A DNA stretch of 64,000 nucleotides from Gammaproteobacteria bacterium (GTDB taxonomy: Bacteria > Pseudomonadota > Gammaproteobacteria > Ga0077536), in assembly GCA_024235015.1 (NCBI GenBank), contig JACKNG010000009.1, positions 1 to 64,000 of the forward strand, written 5' to 3'. Each line of letters opens with the position of its first letter. Positions within the stretch are counted from its first letter, which is position 1. The position numbers and the translations under genes are program-made. Below the pieces are notes generated by a model. It ran no database searches. It saw only the letters and a list, made by a program, of their open reading frames with translations, and was not told the origin of the DNA. Below, one piece after another: positions 51,469 through 60,861 of the stretch.

Positions 51469-52242
51469 TCAACGCGCCTCGAGCACGGCGTGGGCGGCGA
51501 CGATGCCGCTGTCGAACAGACCGATGGCGGCTTCGTCGAAGCCTTCCAGGGTGAGCACCACCAGCACCATGCCGAACAGGATCATGAGCGGGAAGCCGAC
51601 GGCGAAGATGTTGAGCTGCGGCGCCGCCCGCGCCATCACGCCGAGCGCGAAGTTGATCGCGAGCAGGGCGACGATGACGGGCAGGCCGAGCAGCAGGCCG
51701 TCGGCAATGAGTTCGCCGGTCCAGCTCACGATGCCCTCGGCGCCGGCGGCGGCGATGCCGACCGGGCCGATCGGCAGCAGCCGGAAGCTGTCGGCGAGCA
51801 GTTGCACCAGCACCAGGTGGGCGTCGACGGTGAAGAACAGCAGGGTCGCCAGCACGATGTAGAAATGCGCCAGCACCGGCACCTGCGCGCCGCTGGTCGG
51901 GTCGACCAGCGAGGCGAAACCGAGGCCGGTCTGCTGGCTGACCAGCTGCCCGGCGAACTCGAAGACGAAGAAGGTCAGGCGCAGGACCAGGCCGATGGTC
52001 GCCCCCACCACCACCTGCTGGGCAGCGGTGAGCAGGCCGGACGCGCTGAGCGGATCGATGGCCGGTGCCGCCGCCAGCGGCGCCAGCACCGAGGTCAGCA
52101 GCAGGGCGAGCACGACGCGGATGCGCGTCGGCACCGCGCGCGTGCCGATCACCGGCGCCGCCATGACGAAGCCGCCGACGCGCAGGAACGGCCACAGCCA
52201 GGCCATCATCCCCTGCAGCAACTGGGCTTCGGTGAAGTGCAT
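51469..52242 (-). CDS. fliR: flagellar export protein FliR
   Basis: A 257-aa polytopic export-gate component with about six hydrophobic segments. It has FLRVGGFVMAAPVIGTRAVP at the N-terminus, FEFAGQLVSQQTGLGFASLV in the middle and FPLMILFGMVLVVLTLEGFD near the end. It assembles with FliP and FliQ into the export core. It lies between fliQ (13 bp gap) and flhB (2 bp gap). Confidence 0.95.
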   Translation of the reverse strand: MHFTEAQLLQGMMAWLWPFLRVGGFVMAAPVIGTRAVPTRIRVVLALLLTSVLAPLAAAPAIDPLSASGLLTAAQQVVVGATIGLVLRLTFFVFEFAGQLVSQQTGLGFASLVDPTSGAQVPVLAHFYIVLATLLFFTVDAHLVLVQLLADSFRLLPIGPVGIAAAGAEGIVSWTGELIADGLLLGLPVIVALLAINFALGVMARAAPQLNIFAVGFPLMILFGMVLVVLTLEGFDEAAIGLFDSGIVAAHAVLEAR

Positions 52243-52255
52243 CGCGGGGCGCCGC

Positions 52256-52525
52256 TCAGCCGATGAGGCCGGGGATGGCCTGGTAGAGCCGTATGGTGTA
52301 GTCGGTGATCTGACCGAGGATCCACGGCCCGCCGAGGATCAGCACGGCAACCGTGACGAGCAGCTTGGGAATGAACGAGAGCGTCATTTCGTTGATCTGG
52401 GTCGCGGCCTGGAACAGCGACACCAGCAGGCCGACGGCCAGCGCCGGGCCGAGCAGGATGCCCATCAGCAGGATGGTCAGCTCGAGCGCCTTGTCGCCGA
52501 TGGTGAGGACGGTTTCGGGGGTCAT
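52256..52525 (-). CDS. fliQ: flagellar export protein FliQ
   Basis: An 89-aa protein with two membrane helices (LELTILLMGILLGPALAVGL and PKLLVTVAVLILGGPWILGQ) and the FliQ middle FQAATQINEMTLSFIPK. It is a subunit of the export-gate helix bundle. Seven bases separate it from fliP. Confidence 0.96.
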   Translation of the reverse strand: MTPETVLTIGDKALELTILLMGILLGPALAVGLLVSLFQAATQINEMTLSFIPKLLVTVAVLILGGPWILGQITDYTIRLYQAIPGLIG

Positions 52526-52532
52526 GACGTGC

Positions 52533-53273
52533 TCAGGAATAGAAACTCGCCGCCAGGGTGCCGACGATCAGGGCCCAGCCGTCGACCAGCACGAACAGCA
52601 TGATCTTGAACGGCAGCGAAATGATCAGCGGCGACAGCATCATCATGCCCATCGACATCAGCACGCTGGCGACGACGAGGTCGATGATGAGAAACGGCAG
52701 GAAGATGAGGAAACCGATCTGGAAGGCGGTCTTGAGCTCGCTGGTGATGAACGACGGCGCCAGTACCGCGAACGGCACGTCGGCGGGCGCATCGGGCGTG
52801 GCATGCCCGGACAACTCGGTGAACAGCACGAGATCCGATTCGCGGGTCTGCTCGAGCATGAAGCCGCGCAGCGGGCCGGCCGCGCGGCTGAAGGCCTCGG
52901 GCGCCTCGATCTGATCATCGAGGTAGGGCGCGACGGCATCGCGGTACACGGTGTCGAGCACCGGGCTCATGATGAACAGCGTCATGAACAGTGCCAGCCC
53001 GACCAGGATCTGGTTGGACGGGGTCTGCGCCGTGCCCAACGCCTGGCGCAGGATGGCGAGCACGATGATGATGCGCGTGAACGAGGTCATGGCGAGCAGG
53101 ATGGCCGGCAGCAGGGTCAGCGCCGTCATCAGCAGCAGGACCTGCAGGGTCAGGGTGTAGGTCTGCGTGCCATCGCCGTTGGTGGTGACGGAGAAGGCAT
53201 CAAAGCCGCCCAGCGCGAACGCCGGCGTGGCGACGAACAGCAGGCCCGCGAAGACCAGCCCGCGCGCGCTCAT
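52533..53273 (-). CDS. fliP: flagellar export protein FliP
   Basis: A 246-aa export-gate protein with an N-terminal signal-like segment (ARGLVFAGLLFVATPAFALG) and four membrane helices. Family stretches are LLLMTALTLLPAILLAMTSF, RIIIVLAILRQALGTAQTPS and ITSELKTAFQIGFLIFLPFL. It forms the pentameric core of the gate. Its start overlaps fliO by 4 bp. Confidence 0.96.
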   Translation of the reverse strand: MSARGLVFAGLLFVATPAFALGGFDAFSVTTNGDGTQTYTLTLQVLLLMTALTLLPAILLAMTSFTRIIIVLAILRQALGTAQTPSNQILVGLALFMTLFIMSPVLDTVYRDAVAPYLDDQIEAPEAFSRAAGPLRGFMLEQTRESDLVLFTELSGHATPDAPADVPFAVLAPSFITSELKTAFQIGFLIFLPFLIIDLVVASVLMSMGMMMLSPLIISLPFKIMLFVLVDGWALIVGTLAASFYS

Positions 53274-53650
53274 GACCGCGCCACCTCGCGCGCCTCGCCG
53301 AGCACGGCGTCGAAGGCCGGCGCCGGCCCGACGCCGTCGAAACTGGCCAGCGCCTGCATGCGCCCGGGGCAGATACCGATGAGCACGCGGCGCTCGTCGA
53401 CCTCGACCAGCAGCAGCTTCTCACGCGCGCCGAGCGAGAGCCCTTCGAGCACGCGGATGCGGCCACGGCCCTGCGGACGCAGGCCCTGCAGGCGACGCGC
53501 ACCCCAGCTCGCCGCCGCGATCAGGGCGAGCACCACGGCGAGCCCGGCGAAGACCTGCATCGCCTGGCCGGCGGCAAGGCCGTCGGCGGCATGCGCCGGT
53601 AGCGCGTTCAGCGCGGCGCCCGGCCCCAGCAGTCGTGACAGGCGGAGCAT
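53270..53650 (-). CDS. fliO: flagellar biosynthesis protein FliO
   Basis: A 126-aa single-helix protein (AMQVFAGLAVVLALIAAASW) with a short periplasmic part and a cytoplasmic domain RIRVLEGLSLGAREKLLLVE. FliO helps FliP assemble. It is as short as usual and lies between fliN and fliP with a 4-bp overlap to the latter. Confidence 0.93.
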   Translation of the reverse strand: MLRLSRLLGPGAALNALPAHAADGLAAGQAMQVFAGLAVVLALIAAASWGARRLQGLRPQGRGRIRVLEGLSLGAREKLLLVEVDERRVLIGICPGRMQALASFDGVGPAPAFDAVLGEAREVARS

Positions 53651-53654
53651 CGGC

Positions 53655-54071
53655 TCAGGCCAGCTTGCGCACGCGCTCGTGGGCGCTGACGACGTCGGTC
53701 AGGCGGATGCCGAACTTCTCGTTCACCACCACCACCTCGCCGTGTGCGATGAGGGTGCCGTTGACCAGCACGTCGAGCGGCTCGCCGGCGAGACGATCGA
53801 GCTCGACCACCGAGCCCTGGTTGAACTGCAGGAGGTTGCGGATGCTGACCTTGGTCGAACCGATCTCGACGGCCAGGGTGACCGGGATGTCGAGGATGTT
53901 CTCGAGGCTGCCCGGTTCCCCGGTGCCGCCGTCGGCCGTCAGGTTCTGCATCGCCGCCGGGGCGACGCCATCGATGATGTCATCGGCATCGCCGCCACCG
54001 CCGGTCGCCGCGGCCTGCTCGGCCATCGCCGCCGCCCAGTCGTCCTCGGCCACGTTGTCGTTGTCGCTCAT
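53655..54071 (-). CDS. fliN: flagellar switch protein FliN
   Basis: A 138-aa C-ring protein. An acidic, Gly-rich N-terminus precedes the SpoA domain: LENILDIPVTLAVEIGSTKV, LLQFNQGSVVELDRLAGEPL, DVLVNGTLIAHGEVVVVNEK and FGIRLTDVVSAHERVRKL. It overlaps fliM by 4 bp (ATGA). It binds CheY-P and FliH at the rotor. Confidence 0.96.
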   Translation of the reverse strand: MSDNDNVAEDDWAAAMAEQAAATGGGGDADDIIDGVAPAAMQNLTADGGTGEPGSLENILDIPVTLAVEIGSTKVSIRNLLQFNQGSVVELDRLAGEPLDVLVNGTLIAHGEVVVVNEKFGIRLTDVVSAHERVRKLA

Positions 54072-55084
54072 TTCGCTGCTCCAAAGGAGATCGTCGGGGG
54101 AGAGAGTTCGTTGTGGCGGATGGTCTCGACCACCTTGAGCGCGGCGCGGCCGCGCGAGGCGCCGTAGACGCCACGAAACACCGGCACGCCGTCGACGCGC
54201 GCGACGACGGTCTGCGGCAGGTCGATCGGAAAGACGTCACCGGCCTTGAGGTCGACGATGTCGCGCACCGTCAACTGCGCGTGGGTCAGGGTGGCGTCGA
54301 GGCTGACCCGTGCGGTCTTGATCTCCTCGCGCAGGATGTGCGCCCAGCGTTCGTCCTTCTCGGTGACGTCGCTCTGCACGCCGGCGTCGAGCAGTTCGCG
54401 GATGGGTTCGATCATCGCGTAGGGCAGGGTCACGTGCATGTAACCCGAGCCGGCCTCGAGATCGATGTGGAAGGTCGAGACCACCACCACCTCGCTCGGC
54501 GTCACGATGTTGGCGAACTGCGGGTTGACCTCGGAGTTCAGGTAGTTGAACTCGACCGGCAGGACCGGTTCCCAGGCCTCGGTCAGGCCGTCGAAGATGA
54601 GGTCGAGGAAGCGCCGCACGATGCGCATCTCGGTGACGGTGAAATCGCGGCCTTCGATCTTGTTGTAGAACTTGCCTTCGCCGCCGAAGAAGCAATCGAC
54701 CAGCGAGAACACCAGCTTTGGATTGCACACGATCAGCGCCGAACCCTTGAGCGGGCGCATCTGGAAGATGTTCAGGTTCGACGGCATCAGCAGGGTGTGC
54801 ACGTACTCGCCGAACTTGGTCATCTGCACGCCCTCGACGGAGATCACCGGCGAGCGCCGCAGCATGTTGAACAGGCTCTGGCGCAGGTTGCGTGCGAGGC
54901 GTTCGTTGATCATCTCGAGCGTGGGCATGCGCCCGCGTACGATGCGATCCTGGCTGTTGAAGTCGTAGGACCGCGCCGACCCGTCGTCGGCGCCGTCGTC
55001 CATCTCGGTCTCGATGTCACCGCTGTCGACACCGGACAGCAGGGCATCGATTTCGTCTTGCGACAGGAGGTCGGTATTGGACAT
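54068..55084 (-). CDS. fliM: flagellar switch protein FliM
   Basis: A 338-aa C-ring protein. The N-terminal CheY-binding peptide is DLLSQDEIDALLSGVD; the CheC-like middle has RPLKGSALIVCNPKLVFSLV and YLNSEVNPQFANIVTPSEVV; the C-terminal SpoA domain has LTVRDIVDLKAGDVFPIDLP. All parts are intact, so CheY-P should control rotor direction in the normal way. Confidence 0.97.
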   Translation of the reverse strand: MSNTDLLSQDEIDALLSGVDSGDIETEMDDGADDGSARSYDFNSQDRIVRGRMPTLEMINERLARNLRQSLFNMLRRSPVISVEGVQMTKFGEYVHTLLMPSNLNIFQMRPLKGSALIVCNPKLVFSLVDCFFGGEGKFYNKIEGRDFTVTEMRIVRRFLDLIFDGLTEAWEPVLPVEFNYLNSEVNPQFANIVTPSEVVVVSTFHIDLEAGSGYMHVTLPYAMIEPIRELLDAGVQSDVTEKDERWAHILREEIKTARVSLDATLTHAQLTVRDIVDLKAGDVFPIDLPQTVVARVDGVPVFRGVYGASRGRAALKVVETIRHNELSPPTISFGAAK

Positions 55085-55116
55085 GGGGTCAGGGCTCCGT
55101 GGGCGCGCGGCCGGCC

Positions 55117-55614
55117 TCAGTGCATGACGAAACTGGAGAAGTAGAGTTCGTCGACCCCGGGCTTGCCGATCTGGGCCTCGAGCACCGACTGCACCTCGGC
55201 CAGGGCCTGCTGGCGCAGGGCTTCCTTGCCCTCGTTGGGCAAGAGGTCCTCGTAGATCTGGCGGCTGAGCAGCAGCACCAGGCTGTTGCGGATGGCCGGC
55301 ATGTGGCGATTGACCGCTTCCTCGATCTCGGGCTCGTGGGTGGACACCGACATCTCGGCCTTGAGGAACTTGGGCCGGTTGTTGCGATCGCGGAAGTTGA
55401 TGACGAACTCGGGCTTGAGATCGACGTAGACCGCCTCGGCCGGCGGCTCCTCGGCGGCCGCTGCGGCCTCGCCCTCGGCAGCCGGCTTGTCACCGCCGGA
55501 CAGGGCCAGGGTGATGCCGACGGCCGCGCCGGCCACGGCCAGCGCCACCACCGCAATGATGATGATGAGCTTCTTGTTGCCGCTGGCGGCGCCGTCCTTG
55601 CTTTCCTCTGCCAT
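55117..55614 (-). CDS. fliL: flagellar basal-body protein FliL
   Basis: A 165-aa membrane protein with one N-terminal helix (LIIIIAVVALAVAGAAVGIT) and a periplasmic domain (EFVINFRDRNNRPKFLKAEM, DLLPNEGKEALRQQALAEVQ). FliL stiffens or activates stators. ATG 55614 has GGAG 8 bp ahead; the frame extends upstream through the promoter, so the longer start at 55656 is rejected. It is the first gene of the fliL-M-N-O-P-Q-R-flhB unit. Confidence 0.95.
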   Translation of the reverse strand: MAEESKDGAASGNKKLIIIIAVVALAVAGAAVGITLALSGGDKPAAEGEAAAAAEEPPAEAVYVDLKPEFVINFRDRNNRPKFLKAEMSVSTHEPEIEEAVNRHMPAIRNSLVLLLSRQIYEDLLPNEGKEALRQQALAEVQSVLEAQIGKPGVDELYFSSFVMH

Positions 55615-55651
55615 TACGAAAACTCCACGGATAGGGTTCGTTGCGGCAATG

Positions 55652-55667
55652 TGCAAGGCGCATGCCA
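55652..55667 (-). promoter_or_regulatory. sigma-54 promoter of fliL
   Basis: On the minus strand TGGCATGCGCCTTGCA matches the -24/-12 consensus TGGCAC-N5-TTGCW, with GG and GC ten bases apart. It ends 38 bp before the fliL start. Middle flagellar operons of polar flagellates are controlled by sigma-54 with FleQ or FleR. The rest of 55615-55894 holds nothing recognised. Confidence 0.8.
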
Positions 55668-55894
55668 GCCTGAGCGGAGCCGAGAAATCAGGGACTTCGC
55701 GCCGCGCGGCGACCGCCTACGGCGGGATCTTGACGGTCCGGCGGCCGGCCCCGGGCGGGCGGCGCCGAGTTTCCGACGGCGCCGGGCGAACGCCGGTGCC
55801 GGGGGCGGATACCGTCCCCGCCGGCCGGCGCCCGGCCCGGGGGGTATCGATGGCCAGCCGCGTGGCGCCGGGCCGGCGTGCTCGGGGCGTGTCC

Positions 55895-56959
55895 TCAGAC
55901 GAAGGCGTCGACCAGGCCGAGGCGAACCATGCGCAGGGGCTGTACCGCATCGTCGGCCAGGGCGGTGGTCTCTGCCCGGGCCGCCTGCGGCTCGCTGTAG
56001 GCCATGCCGTTCGCGCGCGGGTCGCCCCGCTGTTCGGGCATCTCGGCGAACACGCCGGCGTTGCCGAGCGCGATGCCGCTGTCGGCAAAGGCCGCACGCA
56101 GACGGGGCAGGGCCTCCTCGAGTGCTTCGCGGGTCGTCGCGTGGGTCGCGGCGAGGTGGATCGTGGCCTCGTCGCCGACCACCGTGACACGGACTTCGAC
56201 CGGTCCGAGTTCCGGCGGGCTGACGGCGATGCGCGCGTGCTGGGCATGCTGGCCGACCATCACCGAGATGTGCTGGTTGAGGCGTTCGGAGAACAGCGCC
56301 TGGTCGTTGACCGGCAGGGCTGCCGCCGGCCGGCTACCGTAGGCGGCGCCGACCTGGTTACTGTCAGCAGGCTTGTGCAGCCCTTGCACGCCCTGGACAT
56401 CGCCATCGGGGGCGACCTGCGACGCCTCGCCGGGCTCGGCACGCGCGGCGCGGGTGACGAGATCGGCCAGGGCATCGGCGCCGTCGGTATCGCTGCCGAC
56501 GCCGCGCAGGTGCTCACCGAAGGTCGCATCGGCGCGCGCGCCGTGGGCGGCGAGCCGCGGCGTGGTGCCCTCTTCCGCCGTCGCCTCACCCGTTGCGGAC
56601 TGCGCGAGTTCGCGCCAGGACAGGGTTTCCCCACTCGCCGCGCGGTCGGCATCCGGCAACGCCGGCGGCAAGTCGGCACCCGCTGCCGGCGCCAGGCCGG
56701 CAAGAACCTGCCGCCCCGGGATCACCGGCAACGCGCCCGGGACACCCGCGACGGGTGCCGTCGTGGCGGTCGCCGCAGCGGTCGTGTCCGCCTGCGGCTG
56801 GTTCATCGTCTGGGCCAGCAGGGCGGCGACGAAAGCGCCGATTTCGGCCGCATCCGCGGCCGGTACGGTGGTCGCCGCGGGGTCGCCACCGAGGTTGCCC
56901 GTGGCCGCGCGCAGCGGCGCATCGACTGCGCCGGTCGTTGCCAGGTTGATCGATTCCAT
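55895..56959 (-). CDS. fliK: flagellar hook-length control protein FliK
   Basis: A 354-aa protein. The N-terminal two thirds are Ala/Thr-rich and variable, as expected for the ruler region. The C-terminal domain has the family pattern QHARIAVSPPELGPVEVRVT and RLRAAFADSGIALGNAGVFA, which switches FlhB. ATG 56959 follows a perfect -24/-12 promoter. Confidence 0.9.
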   Translation of the reverse strand: MESINLATTGAVDAPLRAATGNLGGDPAATTVPAADAAEIGAFVAALLAQTMNQPQADTTAAATATTAPVAGVPGALPVIPGRQVLAGLAPAAGADLPPALPDADRAASGETLSWRELAQSATGEATAEEGTTPRLAAHGARADATFGEHLRGVGSDTDGADALADLVTRAARAEPGEASQVAPDGDVQGVQGLHKPADSNQVGAAYGSRPAAALPVNDQALFSERLNQHISVMVGQHAQHARIAVSPPELGPVEVRVTVVGDEATIHLAATHATTREALEEALPRLRAAFADSGIALGNAGVFAEMPEQRGDPRANGMAYSEPQAARAETTALADDAVQPLRMVRLGLVDAFV

Positions 56960-57011
56960 CGTGTTCTCCGCTCTCGCTCGGGTGCGGCCCGGTGCCGCTC
57001 GGTGGGATATC

Positions 57012-57027
57012 AGCAAGAGCCGTGCCA
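57012..57027 (-). promoter_or_regulatory. sigma-54 promoter of fliK
   Basis: The minus strand reads TGGCACGGCTCTTGCT, a complete match to TGGCACG-N4-TTGCW. It ends 53 bp before the fliK start codon. It marks fliK as an independent transcription unit. Confidence 0.88.
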
Positions 57028-57131
57028 GGCGTGGTGACCGCGGACGCCCGCGCCGACCGGGCGCGGACATCGGTCGCTGCGATCGCGGCGCGCCGCGTCC
57101 GCCGGCCCGGCGTGCAACGCCGCCACCCGCC

Positions 57132-57147
57132 CGGCACCGTCCTTGCG
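57132..57147 (+). promoter_or_regulatory. candidate sigma-54 promoter of the decarboxylase gene
   Basis: CGGCACCGTCCTTGCG on the plus strand keeps GGCAC and TTGC with GG and GC ten bases apart; the flanking T and W of the consensus are missing. It is about 56 bp before the gene at 57203. It may be functional or may be chance in GC-rich sequence. Confidence 0.45.
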
Positions 57148-57202
57148 GTGACGCAGCCACGCCGGCGCGGTTTCCTTAGAATGGCGCTTTCCCCTGCGAG
57201 GA

Positions 57203-58183
<981 letters not shown>

Positions 58184-58284
58184 GGCAAGCGCGCCATGCG
58201 CGGCGGTGCCGCCCTGCGGCGTCGCGCGCTCGGCCGGGCGTGGCCCGGGTGTGCCGGCTCACCCGCTCAGGGCGTCCCGCGCAC

Positions 58285-58719
58285 TCAGTCGTCGTCGCCG
58301 CCGCGCCGCCCGCGATCGTCGACTTCGCGCTGCTGGCGCTGTTCCTCGCCGCGCGCGGCGGCACTGCGCGCGGCGTCGAGGATGCCCTCGAGGGCGTCAC
58401 GGCGATGGCTCTCGCGCTGCCACGACTGGATGTCCTCGCGGCAGCGCGCGGCGCTCTTCTGGGTCTGCCGATCGAGCGCATCGATGGTGCGCTGGATGTG
58501 CTCGATGAAGCGCCGCTGGTCGCCCAGGCTGGCCACGCTGGTCGTCACGCCGACCTGGCCGAGTGCGCGCGCGTACTCGGCATGGTAGTCGCGGAACTGC
58601 GCCAGCTTCTCCAGGTTGGCATCGTGGGCGCGGCGTGAATCGGCGAGCTGCTGCGAAGCCTGGCGGCGCTTGAGCTCGGCCAGGGCGACGATACGCTCGA
58701 GGCGCTTGGCGCGGGTCAC
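58285..58719 (-). CDS. fliJ: flagellar export chaperone FliJ
   Basis: A 144-aa coiled-coil protein (VALAELKRRQASQQLADSRR, LGDQRRFIEHIQRTIDALDR) with the length and charge of FliJ. It fits into the FliI ATPase ring and links it to FlhA. Its start overlaps fliI by 4 bp. The C-terminus is an Arg/Asp-rich tail (RGRRGGDDD). Confidence 0.9.
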   Translation of the reverse strand: MTRAKRLERIVALAELKRRQASQQLADSRRAHDANLEKLAQFRDYHAEYARALGQVGVTTSVASLGDQRRFIEHIQRTIDALDRQTQKSAARCREDIQSWQRESHRRDALEGILDAARSAAARGEEQRQQREVDDRGRRGGDDD

Positions 58720-60080
58720 GACGCGTTCTCCACCGGCGGCGCCAGCACCGCGTCGAGCGCGGCGATCGCGGCGTCGAAGCCGACCGCCTCGCGCTGGCCC
58801 TGGTTGAGGAAGCGCAGGATCGGGCCGCGCAACTCGACCGCGCGGTCGAGCTCGGGATTGGCGCCGCGGGTGTAGGCGCCGACGTTGAACAGGTCGGCGT
58901 TCTGCTCGTAGAGCGAGTAGAAGTGGCGCAACACCTTGGCGCGGGCCTGGTGCTCGTCGCTCGCGATGTGCGACATGACGCGGCTGATCGAGGCCTCGAC
59001 GTCGATGGCCGGGTACTGGCCGCGTTCGGCCAGCCGCCGCGACAGCACGATGTGCCCGTCGAGGATGGCGCGCGCGGCATCGGCCACCGGGTCGTTGGGG
59101 TCGTCGGCCTCGGTCAGCACGGTGTAGAAGGCGGTGATGGAACCGCGCCCGGCGACCCCGGTGCCGGCCCGCTCGACCAGCTGCGGCAGGCGCGCGAACA
59201 CCGACGGCGGGAAGCCGCGCGTGGCCGGCGGCTCGCCGATGGTCAGCGCGATCTCACGCTGGGCCTGGGCGTAGCGGGTGAGCGAGTCCATCAGCAGCAG
59301 GACATGGCGGCCGGTATCGCGAAAATACTCGGCAATGCTGGTGGCCATGGCCGCGCCGTGCATGCGCATCAGCGGCGGGTTGTCGGCCGGGGCGGCCACC
59401 ACCACGGCGCGCGCCATGCCCTCGGGGCCGAGGATCTGGTCGATGAATTCCTTCACTTCGCGGCCACGTTCGCCGACCAGGCCGACGACGATGACATCGG
59501 CATCGGTGAAGCGCGTCATCATGCCGAGCAGCACGCTCTTGCCGACCCCGGACGGCGCGAACAGGCCGATGCGCTGGCCGCGGCCGACGCTCAACAGCGC
59601 GTTGATCGAGCGCACGCCGACGTCGAGCGGTTCGCTGATGGGCGGCCGGCGCAGCGGGTTGACGGGTTCGCCGTAGAGTGGTCGACGCTGGTCCACGCGC
59701 AGCGGCCCGTGCTCGTCGAGCGGTCGCCCGGCACCATCGATGACCCGCCCGAGCAGGCCCTCGCCGACGGCCACGTCGCCGGCGCCACCGACCGGGATCA
59801 CGCGCGCATTGGGCGCCAGCCCGCGCGGCGTGCCGGTCGGCATGAGGAACAGGCGCTCGCCGGCGAAGCCCACCACCTCGGCATCGATGGCGCTGCCGTT
59901 GGGATTGTAGACCTGGCAGCGGTCACCGACGGCGGCCTGGCAACCCACCGCTTCGAGGGTCAGGCCGACCATGCGCGACAGCTTGCCCTCGACCACCACC
60001 GGCGGCGGCTCGGCGAGCCGTTCGAAGTAGGTCTGCAGGCCGGCGACCCATTGCGCGCTCGAATTGCGGGCGGTGAGCAT
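58716..60080 (-). CDS. fliI: flagellar export ATPase FliI
   Basis: A 454-aa F1-beta-like ATPase. The Walker A is IGLFAPSGVGKSVLLGMMTR, Walker B is VLLLMDSLTRYAQAQREIAL, and the signature PSVFARLPQLVERAG follows. The N-terminal strand region is typical. ATG 60080 is the start. The 96 bp to fliH contain no gene or clear signal. Confidence 0.96.
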   Translation of the reverse strand: MLTARNSSAQWVAGLQTYFERLAEPPPVVVEGKLSRMVGLTLEAVGCQAAVGDRCQVYNPNGSAIDAEVVGFAGERLFLMPTGTPRGLAPNARVIPVGGAGDVAVGEGLLGRVIDGAGRPLDEHGPLRVDQRRPLYGEPVNPLRRPPISEPLDVGVRSINALLSVGRGQRIGLFAPSGVGKSVLLGMMTRFTDADVIVVGLVGERGREVKEFIDQILGPEGMARAVVVAAPADNPPLMRMHGAAMATSIAEYFRDTGRHVLLLMDSLTRYAQAQREIALTIGEPPATRGFPPSVFARLPQLVERAGTGVAGRGSITAFYTVLTEADDPNDPVADAARAILDGHIVLSRRLAERGQYPAIDVEASISRVMSHIASDEHQARAKVLRHFYSLYEQNADLFNVGAYTRGANPELDRAVELRGPILRFLNQGQREAVGFDAAIAALDAVLAPPVENAS

Positions 60081-60176
60081 GGTTCAGGTTCCTCGACGGG
60101 GGCGAGCGGCATCGTCGGCGCGCACGGCACGGCTGCGGGCGGCGCACGGATGTCGCGCGGGGGCGGGCATCGGCAT

Positions 60177-60830
60177 TCAGCTCCCGCCGGCGCGGTCGGA
60201 TTCGCGCTCGCCGCCGAACATCTTCGAGGCGATGGCGGCCAGGCGCGCCTCGACCGAGGCATCGATGCGCGAGGTCTCGCTCTCGACGATGCAGCCGCCG
60301 CGGGTGACCAGGGGATCGGGTTCGAGCCGGTAGGCGACGTCGTCGCCGCCCAGGGCGAGCGCGCCGCGCACGATCTCGACGTCCTCGGGGTTGAGGTGGA
60401 TGGCCGTACCGCGCGTCGCCACCGGCAGGTGACGCAGGGTTTCGCGCACCACGCCGACGACTTCGCCGGGCGTCACCTTGAGCTCGCGCCGCACCAGGTG
60501 GCGCGCGATCAGCAGGGCCAGCTCGGCGACGCTGTCGACGACCGCCTCGTCGAGCGTAGCCAGCGGCGCGGTGAGGTCGCGCAGGACGCCGTCGAGCAGT
60601 TCGACCCGCTGGCGCACCGCGGCCGCGCCGCGTTGTTCGCCGGCGGCATAACCCTCGGCCTCGCCGGAGGCATAGCCCTCCTCCCAGGCCTCGCGGTGCA
60701 TCTGTTCGATCTGGCGCGCGGTCGGCATGCCGGCCCCGCCCCCGCCGTCGCCGACCAGCACGCCCTCGACGTTGGGAAACTCGAAGCGCGCGACTTCGTC
60801 TTCGGGTCCGGGATTCACGAGCTGGCTCAT
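60177..60830 (-). CDS. fliH: flagellar export regulator FliH
   Basis: A 217-aa protein with Gly-repeat helices typical of FliH (HREAWEEGYASGEAEGYAAG, about residues 47-66) and the C-terminal V-ATPase E-like domain (VDSVAELALLIARHLVRREL, HLNPEDVEIVRGAL). It binds FliI and docks it at FliN. It is 31 bp downstream of fliG. Confidence 0.92.
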   Translation of the reverse strand: MSQLVNPGPEDEVARFEFPNVEGVLVGDGGGGAGMPTARQIEQMHREAWEEGYASGEAEGYAAGEQRGAAAVRQRVELLDGVLRDLTAPLATLDEAVVDSVAELALLIARHLVRRELKVTPGEVVGVVRETLRHLPVATRGTAIHLNPEDVEIVRGALALGGDDVAYRLEPDPLVTRGGCIVESETSRIDASVEARLAAIASKMFGGERESDRAGGS

Positions 60831-60861
60831 GGCTGTTGCGGGGCAGGCAAAACCGGCGTGC

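Noticed and set aside
55117..55656. Longer FliL start at 55656
   Set aside because: The added residues would be encoded within the sigma-54 promoter element and its spacer. ATG 55614 has a proper ribosome site.
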